NCBI GenBank assembly: GCA_003645435.1
Contig: QNFD01000196.1
Span: 1 to 5,761, forward strand
Source: Gammaproteobacteria bacterium
GTDB lineage: Bacteria; Pseudomonadota; Gammaproteobacteria; GCA-001735895
Length of the DNA stretch: 5,761 bases
Direction: 5' to 3'
Numbering within the stretch: position 1 is the first letter of the stretch; each line of letters opens with the position of its first letter. The notes beneath the pieces were generated by a model, which ran no database searches, was not told where the DNA came from, and saw nothing but the letters and a program-made list of their open reading frames with translations. Made by a program: the position numbers and the translations under genes. Shown one piece after another: positions 1-4,400 of this stretch.

Positions 1-475
1 CGGTACCGCCGGCCTGTATGTCGCCGGTATTGGTATCGACCTGAATCCTTTTACTTTTTATGGTGTCGCCGACCTGGGTGAACTGGGCATTACCAATTGA
101 AATCAACGTCGATTCCGATACGTGATATTCCATTTTCTCGCCCTGGCCGCTTAATTTTTGCTGCAGATCGTTGAGTAACCGAAAAGTCGCGGGCGTACCG
201 GTCATTTCCATCAGGATCAATTCCTTATTGTCATCAAAATATAGTTTTAATTGATCACAGCGAATCTCAAGACTGCCCTGATTGAGCTGAACATTACCGG
301 AGTATATGCTTGTTTTATCCTTATCCCTGACCACCAGGCTATCGGCTTCGATTTGAATCGGCTGTTGTGCATCGCTCGATAAGGCGTTGGCCTGCAGCGC
401 TATGGATGAGAGTAAAACCAATAGCAGGAGTCTCAATGCCAGGCCCGCGGCATTCCTGTCTGATCTAACTTTCAT
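1..475 (-). CDS. lptA: LptA, periplasmic LPS-transport bridge protein (partial, C-terminus cut by window edge)
   Basis: LptA forms the periplasmic part of the Lpt bridge that carries LPS from the LptBFGC complex to LptDE in the outer membrane. I read 158 codons from the ATG at 473-475, open to the left edge; the E. coli protein is about 185 residues, so roughly the last 25-30 are missing. A signal peptide is visible: basic start (MKVRSDR), hydrophobic core about residues 12-27, and a probable signal peptidase I site after ANA (residue 31). The mature part opens with the family-typical pattern IQIEADSLVV, then YSGNVQLNQGSLEIRCDQL, and later GNAQFTQVGD and TNTGDIQAGG, consistent with the repeated strands of the OstA/LptA jellyroll. 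The start overlaps the end of lptC by 11 nt in another frame, suggesting translational coupling. An AGGG lies 12 nt upstream as a weak ribosome site. Identity rests on both sequence pattern and neighbours; highly likely. Confidence 0.93.
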   Translation of the reverse strand, partial: MKVRSDRNAAGLALRLLLLVLLSSIALQANALSSDAQQPIQIEADSLVVRDKDKTSIYSGNVQLNQGSLEIRCDQLKLYFDDNKELILMEMTGTPATFRLLNDLQQKLSGQGEKMEYHVSESTLISIGNAQFTQVGDTIKSKRIQVDTNTGDIQAGGT

Positions 476-1022
476 GATTGTAAATAGCCCTGATATTTTT
501 CATCGAATATACCTGATTGTGCAGGTCAAACACTGCCTTGTCACCAGTTATGCGGGAATTATCCGACTCGATCACGACGTTTGTTTCACTCGTCACGAGA
601 TCACGCGAGGGCTCAAACAGCATACTCTCAGAACTGATCTGCATTGCATTGGCCCCGAGCCTTTTCATTACCACGCTATCACTCAACTGCAGTATGTTTT
701 GTTGATGCATTAACTCGCCCTTGCGTGCGTTTACCTTCCAGTTACCATTTTCGCGATAAACATTGACGATCGGAAATTTTATGCGAGTGATATCATTTAG
801 CGGAAAGTGCTCCATGTAGGGACTGTTCAGTTGATAATCGAGGGCGCCGGTGCTGTTAAAAATTTGATATTTCACTTCAGCCAGGAAATAGTCGATATCG
901 GTGGGTATCTCTAGTTCAGGTCCGGCTGTAGCCAGTTTTGATCGCGATTCGGAAATCCAGCCAGCTGCAACTGCGCCAATGATTACGACCATAACAACAA
1001 TGATGATGTAATAGCGCCTCAT
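465..1022 (-). CDS. lptC: LptC, inner-membrane-anchored LPS export protein
   Basis: LptC is a bitopic protein that joins the LptBFG ATP-driven extractor at the inner membrane and passes LPS to LptA. The 185-residue product is close to the E. coli length (191). It has one N-terminal membrane segment (about residues 4-22, rich in I and V after MRRYY) with no cleavage site, then a periplasmic domain. That domain has the family's early DYFLAEVKYQIFNSTGALDY stretch, followed by PLNDITRIKFPIVNVYRENGNWKV, alternating strands and a late GDKAVFDLHNQVYSMKN segment, as expected of the LptC jellyroll. Its ATG overlaps the kdsC stop as ATGA (4 nt) and its own stop lies inside lptA, so the three genes are probably translated in a coupled way. 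The protein is poorly conserved in general, so position between kdsC and lptA is part of the evidence. No clear Shine-Dalgarno is visible; a GCAGG lies rather far upstream. Confidence 0.93.
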   Translation of the reverse strand: MRRYYIIIVVMVVIIGAVAAGWISESRSKLATAGPELEIPTDIDYFLAEVKYQIFNSTGALDYQLNSPYMEHFPLNDITRIKFPIVNVYRENGNWKVNARKGELMHQQNILQLSDSVVMKRLGANAMQISSESMLFEPSRDLVTSETNVVIESDNSRITGDKAVFDLHNQVYSMKNIRAIYNHES

Positions 1023-1543
1023 TGAAGATAAGAAGCCTGCTTGGCATCGAGTAAATTTTGCGCTTCCAGGATAAAGTCAGTTACTTCCCGCACCGCGCCG
1101 CCGCCGCCGCCGGCAAGAGTGACCCAGTGCGCCTGTTGTTTAACAAAGGCATGAGCGTTGTTTACTGCGATTGACATTCCTACCTGGCTCATAATAGCAA
1201 GATCCGGCAAGTCATCCCCGAGATAAGCAATCTGGGAGGACGCGAGCCCCGTTTTTTTGAGCAGGCTGGAAAATGCCGGTCGTTTGTCTCGATTGCCCTG
1301 AAACACCAGCTTTACGCCTAGATCATTCATACGATGATTGACCAGCTTTGACCTGCGACCGGTAATTACGGCTATCTGGATGCCGCACTCAAGCAGCATG
1401 CGCATACCCTGGCCATCAAGAGAATTGAAAGTCTTATACTCGCGGCCATCCGCATCGAATTGCAGGCCGCCGTTTGTCATTACACCATCGACATCCAGTA
1501 TCAGCAGTTGAATTTGGCGGGCTTTAAGTTGTATTTCACTCAT
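1019..1543 (-). CDS. kdsC: KdsC, 3-deoxy-D-manno-octulosonate 8-phosphate phosphatase
   Basis: KdsC hydrolyses Kdo-8-phosphate to Kdo and phosphate in the cytoplasm, the last step before CMP-Kdo activation for the LPS inner core. The 174-residue length fits the cap-less (C0) HAD-superfamily phosphatases that work as tetramers. All HAD motifs are present: DVDGVMT at residues 17-23 (nucleophile D17, acid/base D19), TGR at 61-63, K87 in NRDKRPAF, and GDDLPD at 109-114 for magnesium. The C-terminal tail has the KdsC-specific glycine run followed by AVREV (145-154). In E. coli, as I recall it, this reads AGGRGAVRE, whereas here it is A then five glycines then AVRE, one residue longer. The gene lies 12 nt after kdsD and overlaps lptC by 4 nt. 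The chosen ATG has a TAAGAG ribosome site 9 nt upstream; another ATG 4 nt upstream is out of frame. Confidence 0.96.
   Translation of the reverse strand: MSEIQLKARQIQLLILDVDGVMTNGGLQFDADGREYKTFNSLDGQGMRMLLECGIQIAVITGRRSKLVNHRMNDLGVKLVFQGNRDKRPAFSSLLKKTGLASSQIAYLGDDLPDLAIMSQVGMSIAVNNAHAFVKQQAHWVTLAGGGGGAVREVTDFILEAQNLLDAKQASYLQ
1097..1111 (-). repeat. Five-copy GGC trinucleotide run inside kdsC
   Basis: Five consecutive GGC codons (GCC on the plus strand) encode Gly145-Gly149 of KdsC and are flanked by Ala codons GCC and GCG. The run sits in the conserved glycine-rich C-terminal motif before AVRE. Such short in-frame repeats can gain or lose whole codons without a frameshift. Confidence 0.85.
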
Positions 1544-1552
1544 TCATGAAAA

Positions 1553-1558
1553 CTCTTA
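1553..1558 (-). promoter_or_regulatory. Ribosome binding site of kdsC overlapping the kdsD stop codon
   Basis: Read on the minus strand the bases are TAAGAG, nine nucleotides before the kdsC ATG. The first three are the kdsD stop codon, so ribosomes ending kdsD sit on the kdsC initiation site. This supports coupled translation and the choice of the ATG at 1541-1543. Confidence 0.55.
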
Positions 1559-2530
1559 GACGACACCGGCTCTCAGTAAATCCTGCATGTTTAAGGCACC
1601 CTCAACCATGCCGGCCTGGTCAATTACCATCAAAGCACTGATCTTGTGGTCATGCATGAGCTTTAACGCCTCACTCGCTATCCGCTCAGCTTCGATGGTT
1701 ACCGGGTTTGAGGTCATGAAGTCTTTCACCTGAGCGCTATTGATGTCGGGCATTTTTTCGAAGGTGCGGCGCAGATCACCGTCCGTGTAAATGCCGACCA
1801 GTCTCCTGTTTAACGGATCTATGACACCCGCCATGCCGAGGCTCTTGCTGCTCATTTCCAGCAGGGTCTGCTTCAGGGTGGTATCAGTCGGTACCAGTGG
1901 AATTGCATCGCCGGTGTGCATGATATCGCTGACGCGTAGTAATAATCGTCGTCCCAGGTTGCCGCCGGGATGCGAGAGGGCGAAATCCTCTTCGGTGAAC
2001 CCGCGCGCTTCCAGTATTGCAACGGCGAGCGCGTCACCCATTGCCAGTGAGGCCGTGGTGGATGATGTTGGTGCCAGTCCAAGCGGGCAGGCCTCCTTGC
2101 TGACACTCACATCCAGATTAATATCGGCGGCACGGGCGATAGTCGAATGCGGCTTACCGGTGAGCGCTATCAAGGGGATGCCGAGCCGTTTGAGCAGGGG
2201 CAATAGCAGGGTTATTTCACTGGTCTCACCCGAGTTGGAGAGTGCAATCACCAGATCATCGGCGGTGATCATGCCGAGGTCTCCGTGGCTGGCCTCGCCG
2301 GGGTGCATAAAAAACGCGGGTGTCCCAGTGCTTGCCAGGGTTGCTGCGATTTTATTGCTGATGTGTCCTGATTTCCCCATTCCAGTTACTACAATACGGC
2401 CTTCGCAACCAAGAATCATATCGCAGGCTTGATGAAAAGACTGGTCGAGCCGCTCAATGAGGGCCGAGATTGCTTCAGATTCGGCTTTTAAAACAGCGAC
2501 TCCGAGCTCAATGTAAGAGTGTTTGGTCAT
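1556..2530 (-). CDS. kdsD: KdsD, D-arabinose 5-phosphate isomerase
   Basis: KdsD interconverts ribulose 5-phosphate and arabinose 5-phosphate, the first committed step toward Kdo for LPS. The 324 residues (E. coli 328) comprise an N-terminal SIS sugar-isomerase domain (about 38-175) and two C-terminal CBS domains (about 204-262 and 270-322). Clear SIS motifs are GMGKSGHISNKIAATLASTG from residue 50, HPGEASHGDLG (76-86) and SNSGETSE (98-105). EACPLGLAPTSSTTASLAMG (146-165) and SHPGG (186-190) follow. Compared with the E. coli enzyme the catalytic positions fall at a constant offset of six: K53, H82, E105 and H187 match E. coli K59, H88, E111 and H193 (numbers from memory). The CBS domains begin with DIMHTGDAIPLV and DFMTSNPVTIE. 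The gene begins 2 nt after the exchanger stop and ends 12 nt before kdsC, as in the enteric cluster. Plain GutQ-type paralogues share this architecture, but the position next to kdsC favours KdsD. Confidence 0.96.
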   Translation of the reverse strand: MTKHSYIELGVAVLKAESEAISALIERLDQSFHQACDMILGCEGRIVVTGMGKSGHISNKIAATLASTGTPAFFMHPGEASHGDLGMITADDLVIALSNSGETSEITLLLPLLKRLGIPLIALTGKPHSTIARAADINLDVSVSKEACPLGLAPTSSTTASLAMGDALAVAILEARGFTEEDFALSHPGGNLGRRLLLRVSDIMHTGDAIPLVPTDTTLKQTLLEMSSKSLGMAGVIDPLNRRLVGIYTDGDLRRTFEKMPDINSAQVKDFMTSNPVTIEAERIASEALKLMHDHKISALMVIDQAGMVEGALNMQDLLRAGVV

Positions 2531-2532
2531 AA

Positions 2533-3513
2533 TCAGGCGTTACCGGTAATCACCCCATAATACAAATATAACTGGTAAATGACAAAAGCACTCAGTAGGC
2601 AGAAACCTTTCAGGCGGGTAAGGCTGTGTACGTTCGAAAGTGAAAATCGTGAAAGTCCATAGAATAGGAGGGTGATCGCGACGACGACGGGTAAATCCCG
2701 GGTCACTGCCAGTTGATTGATGCTGAAACTGGTGATAACGGCCGGGATGCCGATTACTGCAAGCGAGTTAAACAGGTTAGAGCCAATAATGTTACCGATT
2801 GCCAAATCGGGTTCACCTTTCTTGATACTGGCTATCGAAGCGGCGAGTTCTGGCAAACTGGTACCCAGGGCGACAATTGTCAGACCAATGACCAATTCGC
2901 TAATGCCAAGCGAATGAGCAACGTTGGTGGCACCCCAAATCAGCAACTTTGAGCTACCGACAAGCAAGATCAGTCCCAGCAGTATCCAGCCGCTGGCGAC
3001 CAAAAAACCCATTTCGTCGTCGTCGCTGCTTGACGATCCATTTGCCGATGAATCGTTGCCGGGGTCGTTTTGATGCACTTTCACCAGGTACCAGAGCATG
3101 AGCACAAGCAGGGCTAACAGGAGCGCGCCATCGAATGCATCCAGCACACCATCGTACAGGCACCAGCTCATAACGGCTGTTGCGAGTAGCAGCAAAGGAA
3201 ATTCGCGATTGAGTATTTGTTTAGCTATCGGTAAAGGCATGACTAGTGCCGTTATACCGAGTATCAGGCCAATATTGGCGATATTGGAACCCAGCGCATT
3301 ACCAATTGCTATGTCCGGCGTTTGTTCCAGCACCGCAATTACCGATATCAGTATTTCCGGGGCTGAAGTACCAAAACCAACGATAGTAATACCGATGATC
3401 ATCGAGGATACACCCAGGTGTTTGGCGATGGAGGCGGCGCCATCGACGAACCGGTCTGCACTCCACATTAGTATAGCGAGTCCTACTATGATCGCGGCCA
3501 GGGACAGAAACAT
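2533..3513 (-). CDS. yrbG: YrbG-type sodium/calcium exchanger family membrane protein
   Basis: This is an inner-membrane cation antiporter of the CaCA superfamily, probably exchanging calcium for sodium or protons; the physiological role of YrbG is not firmly known. The 326 residues (E. coli 325) show two inverted halves, each with about five membrane segments. The first alpha-repeat carries GFGTSAPEILIS (46-57) and GNALGSNIAN (71-80). The second carries ALGTSLPELAAS (215-226) and GNIIGSNLFN (240-249). The glutamates E53 and E222 in these repeats are the expected ion ligands. The halves are joined by a hydrophilic loop at residues 147-168, rich in Ser, Asn and Asp and ending in DDDE. The gene follows fabA after 39 nt and precedes kdsD by 2 nt; yrbG-kdsD adjacency is the usual gammaproteobacterial arrangement. 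The ATG at 3511-3513 starts a normal first membrane helix (FLSLAAIIVGLAILMWSADR), but no good Shine-Dalgarno precedes it. Confidence 0.92.
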   Translation of the reverse strand: MFLSLAAIIVGLAILMWSADRFVDGAASIAKHLGVSSMIIGITIVGFGTSAPEILISVIAVLEQTPDIAIGNALGSNIANIGLILGITALVMPLPIAKQILNREFPLLLLATAVMSWCLYDGVLDAFDGALLLALLVLMLWYLVKVHQNDPGNDSSANGSSSSDDDEMGFLVASGWILLGLILLVGSSKLLIWGATNVAHSLGISELVIGLTIVALGTSLPELAASIASIKKGEPDLAIGNIIGSNLFNSLAVIGIPAVITSFSINQLAVTRDLPVVVAITLLFYGLSRFSLSNVHSLTRLKGFCLLSAFVIYQLYLYYGVITGNA

Positions 3514-3552
3514 AATGGTTAGAGTGGAATTCTGTGCGCAGTCGGGAGGGTC

Positions 3553-4080
3553 TTAGAAATTGGCTGTTGAGGTAAACAGGCCGACGCGTAAATCTTTAGC
3601 CGAATAGATTTCACGGCCGTCTATTTCCATAGAGGCATCAGCTATACCCATCACCAGTTTACGCATGATGATGCGCTTAATATCAATTCGGTAAGTCACC
3701 ATTTTGGCACTGGGCAAAACCTGGCCAAAATACTTTACTTCGCCGGCGCCGAGTGCGCGGCCGTGACCGGGTCCGCCTTTCCAGCCCAGATAAAAGCCTA
3801 TTAATTGCCACATCGCATCAAGGCCAAGGCATCCGGGCATGACCGGATCGGTTTCAAAATGACATTTGAAAAACCATAGTTCCGGATTGATATCGAGTTC
3901 AGCGACTATTTTACCCTTGTTGAACTTACCACCGTCCTCGGTAATATCGACGATACGGTCAAACATCAACATGGGCGGTTTCGGTAACAGTGCATTACCC
4001 TCGCCAAAAAGTTCTCCTTTCCCACAACGAATGAGGTCGTTGTAACTAAAACTATGTTGTTCGGTCAGAGGTTTTGACAT
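3553..4080 (-). CDS. fabA: FabA, 3-hydroxydecanoyl-[ACP] dehydratase/isomerase
   Basis: FabA dehydrates 3-hydroxyacyl-ACP and isomerises trans-2-decenoyl-ACP to cis-3-decenoyl-ACP, opening the unsaturated branch of type II fatty-acid synthesis in the cytoplasm. The 175 residues match the family size (E. coli 172) and a single hot-dog fold. The signature is plain: [15 protein letters not shown] (32-46), then [20 protein letters not shown] (69-88). The catalytic histidine is H74 and the catalytic aspartate D88; GLDAMWQ and [16 protein letters not shown] (97-111) follow. The presence of isomerase-type features such as [10 protein letters not shown] separates it from FabZ. It is the first gene of the minus-strand array, with a 39 nt gap to the exchanger. 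No fabB follows, although many non-enteric gammaproteobacteria carry fabA-fabB together. A perfect TATAAT lies 42 nt upstream of the ATG. No good ribosome site is seen before the start. Confidence 0.97.
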   Translation of the reverse strand: MSKPLTEQHSFSYNDLIRCGKGELFGEGNALLPKPPMLMFDRIVDITEDGGKFNKGKIVAELDINPELWFFKCHFETDPVMPGCLGLDAMWQLIGFYLGWKGGPGHGRALGAGEVKYFGQVLPSAKMVTYRIDIKRIIMRKLVMGIADASMEIDGREIYSAKDLRVGLFTSTANF

Positions 4081-4122
4081 ATTGGTTTATGAAAACTGGG
4101 AGCAAGGTTGCGAACACTAACT

Positions 4123-4128
4123 ATTATA
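4123..4128 (-). promoter_or_regulatory. Probable -10 box of the fabA promoter
   Basis: The minus strand reads TATAAT here, a perfect sigma-70 -10 hexamer. Transcription would start near 4116, giving a 5' leader of about 36 nt before the fabA ATG. No good -35 is present at 16-18 nt; the best nearby bases are a T-rich ACTTTTTG, and a TTGAAT lies 23 nt upstream, too far. An activator may therefore be needed, which would fit fatty-acid regulation, but this is inference. Confidence 0.5.
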
Positions 4129-4244
4129 AGAAGAATATTCCAGCAAAAAGTATTCAAATTCGAAACTGTTAAATTCAGGATTGAGTCTTATTGCTCATAT
4201 AGTGAAGTAGTTCTCGGGCCGGGTGCTAGACTGTTCCATGAGGA

Positions 4245-4255
4245 TACCAATGGTA
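4245..4255. promoter_or_regulatory. Short inverted repeat TACCA-A-TGGTA, possible operator
   Basis: A perfect 5+5 bp palindrome with one central base lies upstream of the candidate TolC-side promoter. It is immediately followed by TAGTAT, a sequence that recurs at 4283-4288 inside the second inverted repeat. It is short enough to occur by chance and matches no operator I can name. Confidence 0.2.
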
Positions 4256-4268
4256 GTATATTCGTATC

Positions 4269-4298
4269 TTGAACCCCAGCTATAGTATTTACTATCAG
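4269..4298 (+). promoter_or_regulatory. Candidate sigma-70 promoter for the TolC-like gene
   Basis: TTGAAC (4269-4274) and TATCAG (4293-4298) are separated by 18 nt and each match four of six consensus positions. A stronger -10-like TATAGT at 4281-4286 lacks a -35 at proper distance. Transcription from here would give a leader of roughly 95 nt. This is a weak call made by eye only. Confidence 0.25.
4282..4295. promoter_or_regulatory. Inverted repeat ATAGTA-TT-TACTAT, possible operator
   Basis: Two perfect 6 bp arms are separated by two bases. The repeat lies between, and partly over, the candidate -35 and -10 hexamers of the TolC-like gene, the usual place for a repressor site. It does not look like a terminator because it is AT-only apart from one G:C pair per arm and has no T tract after it. 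The cognate regulator is unknown. Confidence 0.3.
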
Positions 4299-4384
4299 TC
4301 TGTCATTGGTCAAGAAATGTATAGGGGTAGTTTTAATTGCAGGATTTTTTTAATGTTTAGTCAGTTTCCATAAAGCCCGGTAAC

Positions 4385-4389
4385 AAGGA
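4385..4389 (+). promoter_or_regulatory. Ribosome binding site of the TolC-like gene
   Basis: AAGGA lies 11 nt before the ATG at 4401. The spacing is slightly long but it is the only purine-rich match near the start, and it supports this ATG, which begins a complete signal peptide. Confidence 0.55.
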
Positions 4390-4400
4390 CCATATCGCGT

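Larger units (their letters stand above)
4081..4400. other. Divergent intergenic spacer between fabA and the TolC-like gene
   Basis: This 320 nt AT-rich stretch has stops in all reasonable frames and no credible small gene, tRNA or terminator hairpin. It separates two divergently transcribed genes, so it must carry both promoters. The fabA-proximal third contains a perfect -10 hexamer. The TolC-proximal part has two short inverted repeats (4245-4255 and 4282-4295), candidate promoter hexamers, a T run at 4345-4351 and a ribosome binding site. The length beyond about 200 nt leaves room for regulator binding or a leader, but nothing I recognise as a known riboswitch or RNA. Confidence 0.75.

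Noticed and set aside
387..713. A 108-codon plus-strand reading frame across the lptA/lptC junction
   Set aside because: It spans antisense to two genuine overlapping genes and has no ribosome site or family resemblance.
1545..1547. An alternative ATG just upstream of the kdsC start
   Set aside because: It is 4 nt upstream and out of frame with the HAD phosphatase, so it cannot be the kdsC start.
1791..2432. A 213-codon plus-strand reading frame opposite kdsD
   Set aside because: It lies wholly antisense to a complete, motif-rich kdsD, and its serine/arginine-rich translation resembles no protein family. It is a shadow frame.
3098..3556. A 152-codon plus-strand reading frame opposite the exchanger
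   Set aside because: It is antisense to a well-supported membrane protein, and its translation is Ser/Pro/Ile-rich without recognisable motifs.
4109..4118. TGCGAACACT near the expected fabA start site, resembling one arm of a FabR/DesT-type operator
   Set aside because: Only one arm is visible; the other side shows no matching inverted half, so a palindromic regulator site cannot be claimed. A motif search with a proper FabR matrix would decide.
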